DNA of 32,973 nucleotides from assembly GCA_002347925.1 (NCBI GenBank), contig DDYL01000108.1, positions 11,416-44,388 of the forward strand, given 5' to 3'. Origin of the DNA: Chloroflexi bacterium UBA2235. Lineage in GTDB: Bacteria; Chloroflexota; UBA11872; UBA12225. How positions within the stretch are numbered: position 1 is the first letter of the stretch; every line of letters starts with the position of its first letter. The translations under genes and the position numbers were made by a program. The notes below the pieces were generated by a model that saw nothing but the letters and a program-made list of their open reading frames with translations, was not told the DNA's origin and ran no database searches. Below are positions 6,896 through 13,813 of this stretch, piece after piece.

Positions 6896-9800
6896 GACAC
6901 GTGTCCGTCCTGGCCCGACGGCGGAACGTTCCGACGATGGCTCCGACCATCCCAGAGGGTCTCACGTGCGACCTCTGGATCATCCGTCGATGCAATGAAG
7001 AGGGCGGTTTGTTGAGTGTCGTCGTCGAGGATGCGCTTGGTTGCGACATCTTGGCCTGACGGGTGGTTCTGGGGAATTGCGTCGGGGTCCACGGGCCCCG
7101 GCGGTCGGTCCGCTGGCACGGTCGGCACAGGCAGGTGGTTGGCTCCGCCCCGTCCAATCGCCCCTGATTGCAATACGTTCGCGTTGGCCTGCCTCACCCC
7201 ACCTGATTCGACTGCGTTGCGTCCGGCCGGCCCCACCCGGTGAAGCTGGCCTTCACGCGGTCCAGACAGTGGACGTGATGGAGGCCATTGGCGGCGGGAG
7301 GTGGCCGTCCAAGGAACCACCATGATCACGACTGCGAGGAGTGCGGCGACGACGGAAATGGTGAACCCTGCTTCGGCGCTGGCTTGACGGAAACGCATTT
7401 CCACAACGTGCTGACCCGCAGGGACTGGGATTGCACGGAATAGGACATCGGCGCGCCAGACCGGCGCGTCACGTCCGTCTATGGTTGCGGTCCATCCAGC
7501 GAAAAACGAATCCCGAACCGTGAGGATTGCCTGCACGGGTGTGTCTACGCGGATCCTCAGGTACTCGGCGGATTCGGCTTCAATGACGACGGCGTCGTCT
7601 GAAAAGGTTATTCCGGGCGTGAGCGTCGTGTTGGCAATGCTTTCCTGCTCGGCGGGGGAGAGGTATCCCGCATAGGCGTTACGTCCAAGGAACTGCCAGA
7701 CGGCGTCCCTCCAGGGTCGGAGACGGGTTCGCCAAGCCGGTTCGTCAGGATCGCTCACGGGTGCCGTCTCGAGCACGACGCTGTCATCGCCCTCTGGTGC
7801 ATCGCGCAGGTAGTTGAGTGCCTCGGCGGCTGATGGTCGAGTGACCGCTCTGGGAAGAAGTCGGACACGCGGCGGAGGCTCGAGGAGGCGGTAGACCTTG
7901 ACATCAGACCGATGCACCAGTTGCACTCCGCCACCGTGGATGAGGCTAGCCGGCCACGACTGGCCATCACCAATCGCCGAGAGTGCGTGAAGCGTCGACC
8001 CTTGGGTGTCGGTTGCGAGCGTTCCTGTCGCTTCGCGGGTGACCGTAAAGGACGCGATGGTGGTGTCTTGGTTGACCGATACGGGAATCCGGACAAGGTA
8101 CGTGGTGGGCTTGGCAGGGTCTGTACCGGGCAACGGTGTGACCGTGGCAGTTTGGGCGGAGGTGCCACTCGTCCCTGATCCGACCGTGAACCGTCCGGTC
8201 CACAGTGGTGCATCGCTGGCGTCGCGTGCCGTGATGATCAAGGTCGCGATCCCGAGCTCGCTGGTCGCGTTGGACACGATCATTCCGATCGCCCGCACGT
8301 CACGCATACGCGGCCCGGGGGCGTCAGGTCCGACAAGCGAGGCGGTGAGGGATGCGGGCGCCGAACCTTGGGGAAGGTCGGCGCGTGCCAGGACCGACGG
8401 GAGGGCGAGGACTGGTGCCGGGATGGTCACCGGCATGCCCGCGCGCACGATGAGTGAAGCGTCGGAGTCGTAGTAGTCGCCGTCGATTTGCCGGTCGTCG
8501 ATCGTGTCGCGCAGGAGGTAGGTGACGCCCCACTGGCGCAGGCGGCTCAGTGACGGCAAGTTTGGAACCAGGTCCCGACTGAGTTGGTCGCGCAAGAGGC
8601 CATCAGGCTGGTTGCGTTCGGGCGGAACGATGAGTGACTTGAAGTCGACGTAGCGTCGGAAAGGAAGCACGCCACCGTCGTAGCCATCCACGACGGGAAT
8701 CTTGAACACCATTGGGAGATTGGGGTTGAGCGTGTCCTTGTACTTGGTGTTGATGAGGCCGGCCCCGACGCCTCGCAGGCCAAGCAGTGCCCCGTGGTCG
8801 CCCTGGATAAGCGGTGCATCGTAGGGTTGGTACCCGGTGCGTGCCACTGCAAGGACACGACCGGGGGGAAGGTTGTCCCGCAGGGCATCAATGACGGGGC
8901 GGCTGTCGGTATAGACGCCGGGCGGGTTTGGGTTGTTGTATTCAAGGGTGGTTGCAGATGCCCAGAGTTCGGTGATCGTGGCGACAGAGACCAGGATCGC
9001 CCCAAGGCGTGACGGTGCCGTTGCGAGGGCGATGAATGTCAGGACGACCGCGCCGGTGCCAAGGGCTGCCCAGACCACGATGAGTTGTGGTGCGGTTTCC
9101 TGGGAACGGACGTGCTGGGCTGGCCACAACAGGGTCGCAGCACCGCTCGCGACGAGAACGGCGATGAGCAGTCGGCTTGCGGCGATGAGCCGGTACCACG
9201 GACGTGGCGCCGCGGCACCGTGGTGGTCTGGGCCAGGTGACTTCAGGAATGAGAAGCCGGCGCCGGCGACAATCGAACCCGCGAAGGTTGTGAGAAAGAG
9301 CCATCTGGCCGGCACGCGGAAAAGGTTCATTCCCGGCAACGCAAAGATCCGCGAGTAGATGGGCGTGTGATTTCCGAGGGCGAGTAGGAGTGAGACAAGC
9401 CCAAGGAGTGTGAAAAAGAGGATCGCCGGGTGGCGGGCGCGGAATGTTACGCCGCAGAGCGCCAGGATGAACCCCATGAACCCGAGCCATCCTAGGTACT
9501 CATTGCTGGTGGGAGTGGCCAATCCGAAGGTAGGCAGCAACCCGACAAAGAGTTCCCTTGGCGGAAGTGAGAAGGCGACGGCCTCGCCCAACGGCATGCC
9601 GGCCGCGCGTATCGAAGCTGCCGTCAATTCGGTGGTTGGCAGTGTCTGCATGGCACTGAGACCAGCGGCGATGGCTCCGGACAACCCCAGAAGGCCGGTT
9701 GTCCATGCTGCGTGCCGGAGAGCGATGCGACGCCGGACCCATTCGGTGGAGCCGCCTGGGTGTCCCGGGTGGGTCGCTGTGGTGCCCTCCGTGCCGTTCC

Positions 9801-10515
9801 GGGATCGTTCGGCGAGCATCGCCCTGACCCAGGTGCCGAGCGGATCTCGTGTCGGCGCGCGCACGGGAAGGGCGAGGGTCCACCCAGTGACGCCGATTCT
9901 GAAAATCGCATAGGCGCCTATCGCGACGACGGTCATGTAGCTCTCTTGGGCATGCCCGGCAAGTAACTGGATTGCGAGGACGACACCGGTTGCCACGGCC
10001 CACCGGAGCGAGTGGCTTTCGAGTGCGTAGTGCAGCGTGAGGCACGCGAGGGGCAGCCAGGCCGCAGCATTGAGTTGGTTGAGGTGACCGACTTGGGCGC
10101 CGATGAACCCGGAAAACCCGTACAGGCAACCGGCAATTCCGGCACTCCACCAATCGAGATCAGCCATTCCCCGCGCAGCAAGGGCGGCGAACCATGCGGC
10201 GAGGAAGAAGTGCACCGCAACCGATGCGTTCATGGCGAAGGGGGCGGGAAGCACCAGGAACAGGACGTGCAAGGGATAGAAGACTGCACTCTGGAGGTTG
10301 GAGAGGAAGGGAACTCCGAAGTAGATCCACGGGTTCCAGAGGGGGATTCGACCATCGCGCAATGCTTCGGCGGCGAATGCCCGGTACGGGTACATGTAGG
10401 CCATCGTGTCGTACCCGATCACGACGAGGCCGGTGAAGATGAGCTTCCAGGCGAAGAGGAGCGTGGCGGCGAGGATGGTCAGCGCAAGCGCCACTGGTGC
10501 GACGTGTCGGCGCAT
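6892..10515 (-). CDS. YfhO-family multi-pass membrane protein
   Basis: This large integral membrane protein of 1207 residues is related to YfhO, a family linked to glycosylation of cell-envelope polymers. Its N-terminal half has many hydrophobic segments. The YfhO signature region reads GYDTMAYMYPYRAFAAEALR, then IPLWNPWIYFGVPFLSNLQS and FYPLHVLF. A long extracytoplasmic region follows, with a late motif DSFFAGWTATIDGRDAPV and a last membrane span near residue 1090. ATG 10515 was chosen because it directly precedes the first membrane helix; the upstream 45 in-frame residues are Arg/Pro-rich and unlikely. The tail after the last span (about 120 residues) is hydrophilic and contains a dispersed-repeat block at 7147-7243, so it is probably not conserved. 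The stop overlaps the glycosyltransferase GTG, so the two likely act in one glycan pathway. Confidence 0.85.
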   Translation of the reverse strand: MRRHVAPVALALTILAATLLFAWKLIFTGLVVIGYDTMAYMYPYRAFAAEALRDGRIPLWNPWIYFGVPFLSNLQSAVFYPLHVLFLVLPAPFAMNASVAVHFFLAAWFAALAARGMADLDWWSAGIAGCLYGFSGFIGAQVGHLNQLNAAAWLPLACLTLHYALESHSLRWAVATGVVLAIQLLAGHAQESYMTVVAIGAYAIFRIGVTGWTLALPVRAPTRDPLGTWVRAMLAERSRNGTEGTTATHPGHPGGSTEWVRRRIALRHAAWTTGLLGLSGAIAAGLSAMQTLPTTELTAASIRAAGMPLGEAVAFSLPPRELFVGLLPTFGLATPTSNEYLGWLGFMGFILALCGVTFRARHPAILFFTLLGLVSLLLALGNHTPIYSRIFALPGMNLFRVPARWLFLTTFAGSIVAGAGFSFLKSPGPDHHGAAAPRPWYRLIAASRLLIAVLVASGAATLLWPAQHVRSQETAPQLIVVWAALGTGAVVLTFIALATAPSRLGAILVSVATITELWASATTLEYNNPNPPGVYTDSRPVIDALRDNLPPGRVLAVARTGYQPYDAPLIQGDHGALLGLRGVGAGLINTKYKDTLNPNLPMVFKIPVVDGYDGGVLPFRRYVDFKSLIVPPERNQPDGLLRDQLSRDLVPNLPSLSRLRQWGVTYLLRDTIDDRQIDGDYYDSDASLIVRAGMPVTIPAPVLALPSVLARADLPQGSAPASLTASLVGPDAPGPRMRDVRAIGMIVSNATSELGIATLIITARDASDAPLWTGRFTVGSGTSGTSAQTATVTPLPGTDPAKPTTYLVRIPVSVNQDTTIASFTVTREATGTLATDTQGSTLHALSAIGDGQSWPASLIHGGGVQLVHRSDVKVYRLLEPPPRVRLLPRAVTRPSAAEALNYLRDAPEGDDSVVLETAPVSDPDEPAWRTRLRPWRDAVWQFLGRNAYAGYLSPAEQESIANTTLTPGITFSDDAVVIEAESAEYLRIRVDTPVQAILTVRDSFFAGWTATIDGRDAPVWRADVLFRAIPVPAGQHVVEMRFRQASAEAGFTISVVAALLAVVIMVVPWTATSRRQWPPSRPLSGPREGQLHRVGPAGRNAVESGGVRQANANVLQSGAIGRGGANHLPVPTVPADRPPGPVDPDAIPQNHPSGQDVATKRILDDDTQQTALFIASTDDPEVARETLWDGRSHRRNVPPSGQDGHVS
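7147..7243 (+). repeat. Dispersed repeat block inside the 3' end of the YfhO-family gene
   Basis: Two clear units and a partial third occur in tandem. Unit 1 has CCAATCGCCCCTGATTGCAA (7154-7173) then TACGTTCGCGTTGGCC. Unit 2 has CACCCCACCTGATTCGACTG (7195-7214) then CGTTGCGTCCGGCC. A CCCCACCCGG trace follows. The host gene runs on the minus strand and reads the block as about residues 1092-1123 of the C-terminal tail. Spacing and order resemble the intergenic cluster at 5399-5533. Confidence 0.7.
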
Positions 10516-10711
10516 GTTCGTCACCAGTAGTTGAACGCGTGTGCGTGTGGTGCGTGGCGGTTGACCGCGTGGGCGAGATGGTGGTTTCGCGCAATGCGAT
10601 GCGGGCGGGGATGCCTGCGGACCGGCGGGCGGGCGGGTCCCCCGAAGCATTCCGGTTCGGGCATGGGTGCGTGCGCACCGTGTTGGTCCGTACAGACCGT
10701 GAGGTGCTGGA

Positions 10712-11287
10712 TCACAACTCGTTCGCGAGCAGGATCGCCTCGGCGACCTCGCGCATGGACTTCCGGGCGTTCATTGAGAGCTTCTGGATCTTGCGGAACG
10801 CCTCGGCCTCCTTGAGACCCTGGGTGTCCATCAGGAGACCTTTCGCCCGCTCGACAACCTTTCGCGTCTCCAGTGACTCATGGATGTCGTGCAATTCGCC
10901 CTGGATGGTGCGGAACTCCCGGTACCTCGCCAGTGCCACCTCGATGGCAGGTGCCAGGTCACTCTCGCGATATGGCTTCACGAGGTATCCCACGACAGCC
11001 GGGGCGGTCCGGGCACGCTGGATCAGTTCCTGCTGCGAGTACGCGGTGAGGAGTAGCACTGGGGCAATCGATTCGGCGGACAGTTCCTGAGCGGCATCGA
11101 TGCCGTCAAGGTCGGGCATCTGGATGTCCATGATCACGAGGTCTGGACGGAGTTCGCGTGCGAGGTTCACGGCGCTCCGGCCGTCGCCTGCTTCACCGAC
11201 AACCACATAGCCGAGAGATGTGAGCATCTCCTTGAGATCCATCCGGATGATGGCCTCGTCATCGGCAAGCACGATTCGTACGGGCAT
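10712..11287 (-). CDS. Response regulator with ANTAR RNA-binding output domain
   Basis: This is a cytoplasmic receiver-ANTAR protein of 191 residues, predicted to act as a transcription antiterminator by binding RNA hairpins when phosphorylated. The receiver (1-120) has the acidic pocket D9-D10, phosphoacceptor D54 in VIMDIQMPDLDG, a switch Thr in LLLTAY and the conserved Lys in YLVKPY. A linking helix (about 121-135) leads into ANTAR (about 135-187), seen as RKVVERAKGLLMD and later AEAFRKIQKLSMNARKSMRE. No histidine kinase is adjacent, so it is an orphan here. The start is ATG 11287, with a GGAGAA about 15 bases upstream (weak). The roughly 200 bases downstream, to the YfhO gene, hold nothing recognisable. 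Confidence 0.92.
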   Translation of the reverse strand: MPVRIVLADDEAIIRMDLKEMLTSLGYVVVGEAGDGRSAVNLARELRPDLVIMDIQMPDLDGIDAAQELSAESIAPVLLLTAYSQQELIQRARTAPAVVGYLVKPYRESDLAPAIEVALARYREFRTIQGELHDIHESLETRKVVERAKGLLMDTQGLKEAEAFRKIQKLSMNARKSMREVAEAILLANEL

Positions 11288-11395
11288 CGTCGGTTTCCGG
11301 TTCTCCGGGGGCGTCTGGTGCGAAAACGCACATCGTCAGAACGGCCGGGTGGCGGATGATGGTAGCCATGGCTTCGGAGAAGCGTCAACCGTTGA

Positions 11396-11425
11396 TTGAC
11401 TCCCGTTCCGATCAGGTGCTACGGT
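11396..11425 (+). promoter_or_regulatory. Candidate sigma70-type promoter for the gene at 11436
   Basis: TTGACT (11396-11401), an 18-base spacer and TACGGT (11420-11425). The start codon lies 10 bases after the -10 box and no Shine-Dalgarno is visible, so the transcript would be leaderless or nearly so. Confidence 0.4.
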
Positions 11426-11435
11426 GGTTCTGATC

Positions 11436-11780
11436 ATGGCGCAAAACGTACAGCGATGGCTCCTTGACCGGGAACGGTTCGCGTGGGCGCGGGAACACGT
11501 TCCGGAGCGCAAGTGGTTCCAGATCTCCAAGTATTTCCCCGGGTATGTGCTGCGCCGGCAGATGGTGTACATCGATGCCGAGACCGGTGATGTGATCGGT
11601 GCGCAGGGCGGTGAGCAGGTGCCAGACGGAAGGGTGTTCCTGTACGGCTATGACGTCCAAGCCTTTTGCGGGATTGACGTTCCTGGTCTTGAGGATGCGA
11701 TGACGGCGAAGCCGCCGTCCAGGTTGGCCGCCCGAGGTACATCCGGCGACGCAAAGGCTCCCGCAAAGCCGGGCGAATGA
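11436..11780 (+). CDS. Small hypothetical protein
   Basis: This is a 114-residue soluble protein I do not recognise. The first 85 residues are compact and well ordered in composition. There is an aromatic/basic segment REHVPERKWFQISKYFPGYV, then VYIDAETGDVIGAQGGEQ, which looks like beta-strands around a turn, and one Cys near residue 77. The last 30 residues are Ala/Lys/Pro-rich and probably disordered. ATG 11436 was chosen over the upstream GTG 11424 because a candidate promoter ends at 11425, which would exclude the GTG. It is divergent from the ANTAR regulator and is followed 55 bases later by a small membrane protein. Codon use is like that of its neighbours, which supports it being real. 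Confidence 0.65.
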   Translation: MAQNVQRWLLDRERFAWAREHVPERKWFQISKYFPGYVLRRQMVYIDAETGDVIGAQGGEQVPDGRVFLYGYDVQAFCGIDVPGLEDAMTAKPPSRLAARGTSGDAKAPAKPGE

Positions 11781-11835
11781 ACCCCTCGGCCACCCGGAGT
11801 TGTGGCTTGACGTGCCTGATGCGAGGGAATTCCCG

Positions 11836-12111
11836 ATGAGTGACCAGAATCGTTCCCGGTCAGGCGGGTCGCTGAAGGCGGCTGGGCCTGCTCCCACCGA
11901 TGGTGACAACCACGACTACTCTCTGATCGAAGGTGGCGCGTCCCCAAGTCCCGTTGCGTCACTCTTTGTGGTGGCGAGTGTTGGTTGCTTCGTGATTGCT
12001 GCGGTTGGCGGTGCAACTCTTGGCCACATGGAAATCGACCTGTGGTGGGCTGGCGGACTTGCGATGGTCATCGGCCTTGGCTTGGTGACACTGGTCGCAC
12101 CAGAGGCATGA
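11836..12111 (+). CDS. Small two-helix membrane protein, function unknown
   Basis: A 91-residue protein. It has a polar N-terminus (about 38 residues rich in Ser, Gly, Asp and Asn) followed by two hydrophobic segments, VASLFVVASVGCFVIAAVGG and WWAGGLAMVIGLGLVTLVA, joined by a short acidic loop. Both termini probably sit on the same side of the membrane. ATG 11836 is preceded by GAGGGA at 11823-11828. An in-frame GTG-type start at 11800 would add 12 residues without a ribosome-binding site. It may be cotranscribed with the preceding small gene. I recognise no family. Confidence 0.6.
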   Translation: MSDQNRSRSGGSLKAAGPAPTDGDNHDYSLIEGGASPSPVASLFVVASVGCFVIAAVGGATLGHMEIDLWWAGGLAMVIGLGLVTLVAPEA

Positions 12112-12162
12112 TGATCGCGGGGCGGGCTGTGAAACCACCCGTCTCTCCCGGCTGATGCGGAC

Positions 12163-12176
12163 CCGTGATGTCACGG
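12163..12176. other. Perfect inverted repeat CCGTGA-TG-TCACGG
   Basis: A 6+6 base perfect palindrome with a 2-base centre lies in the 117-base gap between the small membrane protein and tRNA-Pro. It is too short and lacks a T-run, so it is a poor terminator. It could be an operator, but it is not clearly upstream of any start codon. Confidence 0.3.
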
Positions 12177-12228
12177 TAGTGATGAGCGGGTGTGAGCTCC
12201 GCAACCGTGTCATCATCGCCACGGACGA

Positions 12229-12305
12229 TGGTCGGGGAGAGAGGACTTGAACCTCCGACCTCAGCGTCCCGAACGCTGCGCGCTACCAGGCTGCGCCACT
12301 CCCCG
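12229..12305 (-). tRNA. tRNA-Pro (anticodon CGG), CCA end encoded
   Basis: Read on the minus strand, this gives a 77-base cloverleaf. Acceptor strands CGGGGAG and CTCCCCG pair perfectly, with discriminator A and encoded CCA (12231-12229). The D-arm is GCGC with loop AGCCTGGTA. The anticodon stem CAGCG/CGCTG encloses loop TTCGGGA, with CGG at plus positions 12269-12271. The T-arm GGAGG/CCTCT carries TTCAAGT. A long open frame crossing this tRNA on the plus strand is not coding here. Confidence 0.96.
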
Positions 12306-12342
12306 TATTGCGCCGGTGGGACCGGACGCCACCTCCGATGGA

Positions 12343-12372
12343 TTGCGCCATCAGCGTGTCATCGACTATAGG
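12343..12372 (+). promoter_or_regulatory. Candidate promoter of the beta-propeller lipoprotein gene
   Basis: TTGCGC (12343-12348), an 18-base spacer and TATAGG (12367-12372). The ATG at 12379 follows after 6 bases, so initiation 6-8 bases below the -10 box would give a leaderless mRNA. It lies between tRNA-Pro and the coding region, which independently supports ATG 12379. Confidence 0.45.
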
Positions 12373-12378
12373 TCGCTG

Positions 12379-13479
12379 ATGGGTCGGGCGTCAAGCGCTC
12401 TTGCTTCGGGTTTGGGTGTAGGACGGGTTCCGACAGCAGGAACTTGGTCGCGCGGTGGACTGCTCGCCGGGGTAGCCAGCCTCCTTGCACTCGCGTCGTG
12501 CGAGTTCGGCGGTATCGGCTCTCTTGGGTTTGGAGGATCCGATGGTGAACCGCGCCTGATCTTTGGGTCTGAAGGCAATCTCGTCCAGTTGTCGGCAGAT
12601 GGGCGGTCCCGGAAGGTCATTCTCGCGGTGCCGTCAGGCGCGGTGGCGCGGGACCCCGCATGGTCGCCCGACGGCAAGCAAGTTGTCTACGCGTACACGC
12701 CGCCCCTCAACGTCTCGCGTGGGGCGTCGCCGGCGCTGATGCTGCCGGTGACCGATCTCAACCTCCTGGATGTCGCAACGGGATCCACGCGCCAACTTCT
12801 CGTGCATGATCGTGAGGGTGGCGCCTACGACCGTCCGACTTGGTCGCCGGATGGACGGACGATCTACGCGAATCACGTTGCGCCAATCCTTGATGGATCG
12901 GTTGTGCGCGACACCATCGAGGAAGTCGTTCGCATTGCCGTTGGATCGGGACTGGCGACCCCAGAGGTTGTGGTGCGGAAGGGCTTTGACGCGGCGCTGT
13001 CCCCGGATGGTCGCTATCTGGCATGGGTTAGACGAACCATCGACGGGCGCGCCATTGAGGTGGGGGAAAATGATGGGCTAGGTGCACGCACGGTGGTCTC
13101 ACCCACATTGGCGGACAACGCATCGTGGCCGCGGTTTTCGCGTGATGGAAGCAAACTGGTCTTCTCGGCGGCGAGTCCGTTCACGCCGGTGCCTACGGTA
13201 ACTCCACTGCCCCGGCGCGCCTGGCTGGGTGCAAGGGTTGCCTCGGCGCGTGGGCGGGCGCACGGGGTGCCGATGGACCTGTTTGCGGTTGGGGTGGATG
13301 GCACCGGGTTCAGTCGACTTACGACCTTGGGCGAGGACAGTCCGTCGGCTTCGTGGTCACCGGACGGAACCAGGCTTGCCCTCGTGTCAGGTGGCGGGAT
13401 TTACGTCCTCACCCCATCGTCCAACGACCTCCGGGTAGTCGATGCCGCTGGTGGACACGGGGCCATCGACTGGCGGTGA
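12379..13479 (+). CDS. Lipoprotein with TolB-like (PD40/WD40-like) beta-propeller
   Basis: This is a predicted exported, lipid-anchored beta-propeller of 366 residues. Residues 1-40 form a signal peptide ending in the lipobox LALASC, so the mature protein starts at that Cys. The body carries repeated PD40 signatures: DPAWSPDGKQVVYAYTP, RPTWSPDGRTIYANH, AALSPDGRYLAWVRR, WPRFSRDGSKLVFSA and SASWSPDGTRLALVSG. That makes about five to six blades, as in TolB propellers, without the TolB N-terminal domain. It probably mediates protein or ligand binding on the outer face of the membrane. The open frame extends back through the tRNA to 12247, but ATG 12379 sits exactly before the signal peptide. No export partner is adjacent, and the specific role is unknown. 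Confidence 0.8.
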   Translation: MGRASSALASGLGVGRVPTAGTWSRGGLLAGVASLLALASCEFGGIGSLGFGGSDGEPRLIFGSEGNLVQLSADGRSRKVILAVPSGAVARDPAWSPDGKQVVYAYTPPLNVSRGASPALMLPVTDLNLLDVATGSTRQLLVHDREGGAYDRPTWSPDGRTIYANHVAPILDGSVVRDTIEEVVRIAVGSGLATPEVVVRKGFDAALSPDGRYLAWVRRTIDGRAIEVGENDGLGARTVVSPTLADNASWPRFSRDGSKLVFSAASPFTPVPTVTPLPRRAWLGARVASARGRAHGVPMDLFAVGVDGTGFSRLTTLGEDSPSASWSPDGTRLALVSGGGIYVLTPSSNDLRVVDAAGGHGAIDWR

Positions 13480-13487
13480 CGTGGGGA

Positions 13488-13530
13488 ATCCGGGTTGCGA
13501 TCAGGGCCGATGTGGGGCTGGTTCCCGGGA
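13488..13530 (-). repeat. Dispersed repeat copy, inverted orientation
   Basis: Reading the minus strand gives CAGCCCCACATCGGCCCTGA then TCGCAACCCGG, a diverged match to CCCCACCCCATCGCCCCTGA plus TTGCAATNCG. It is the only clear copy in this orientation. It lies between the lipoprotein stop and the -35 box of the bS22-like gene, ending about 5 bases before TTGACA. Confidence 0.45.
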
Positions 13531-13534
13531 TTCG

Positions 13535-13564
13535 TTGACAGGTTGCGCCGGAATGTGCCATAAC
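13535..13564 (+). promoter_or_regulatory. Strong candidate promoter of the bS22-like gene
   Basis: A consensus -35 TTGACA (13535-13540), an 18-base spacer and CATAAC (13559-13564). The ATG at 13573 is 8 bases beyond the -10 box and has no proper Shine-Dalgarno, so transcription would begin at or within a base or two of the start codon. Confidence 0.55.
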
Positions 13565-13572
13565 AAGGCCAC

Positions 13573-13662
13573 ATGAGTTCGGTCATTAAGAAGCGTCGGC
13601 GCAAGATCTCGCGTCACAAGTACCGCAAGCGTCTCAAGCGCGAGCGTCACAAGCGCAAGTGA
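13573..13662 (+). CDS. bS22-like / AURKAIP1-COX24 domain small ribosomal protein
   Basis: A 29-residue, extremely basic peptide (MSSVIKKRRRKISRHKYRKR, then LKRERHKRK). The pattern S-V-I-K-K-R-R-K-x3-K-K/H-x-R-K-x-x-R-x-x-R is the hallmark of the AURKAIP1/COX24 domain. It matches bS22, the short extra protein seen in the small subunit of mycobacterial ribosomes near the decoding region. Its predicted role is structural, binding 16S rRNA. The gene is monocistronic, with a strong promoter directly before the ATG and a 13-bp hairpin 42 bases after the stop, which argues that it is real despite its size. The absent leader implies leaderless initiation. The family call rests on recalled pattern similarity; it is unlikely to be a chance ORF because Lys/Arg make up more than half of the residues. 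Confidence 0.85.
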   Translation: MSSVIKKRRRKISRHKYRKRLKRERHKRK

Positions 13663-13703
13663 GCGTGCCGTCTGGGAAACCGGGCGGAGCCGCACCAGGA
13701 AAC

Positions 13704-13742
13704 GAGGCACGTCCACACCAGTGGGCGTGCCTCTTGGTGTTT
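13704..13742 (+). terminator. Intrinsic terminator-like hairpin after the bS22-like gene
   Basis: GAGGCACGTCCAC pairs with GTGGGCGTGCCTC (13 bp, one G-U) around the loop ACCA. It is followed by TTGGTGTTT, a weak U-tract. It isolates the small ribosomal gene from the PAC2 gene. Confidence 0.7.
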
Positions 13743-13797
13743 ATGTCAGTCGTGATCAACGTCTCCGTGGTGCAGCGGTCCGTCAGGTCACTCGGGT

Positions 13798-13803
13798 ATG
13801 ATG
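13798..13803 (+). promoter_or_regulatory. Candidate -10 box of the PAC2 gene
   Basis: TATGAT differs from TATAAT at one position. It lies 10 bases before ATG 13814, and no convincing -35 element is seen about 17 bases upstream. Transcription from it would exclude the in-frame GTG at 13805 as start and give a very short or absent leader. Confidence 0.4.
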
Positions 13804-13813
13804 GGTGCGTCAG

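Noticed and set aside
11318..11331. GTGCG-AAAA-CGCAC hairpin upstream of the ANTAR gene as an ANTAR RNA target
   Set aside because: It is a single short stem with a tetraloop, not the paired hexaloop hairpins known for ANTAR targets, and no terminator follows.
12247..12378. N-terminal extension of the beta-propeller lipoprotein through the tRNA region
   Set aside because: The sequence is antisense to a complete tRNA-Pro, and the signal peptide begins at ATG 12379 directly after a promoter-like element.
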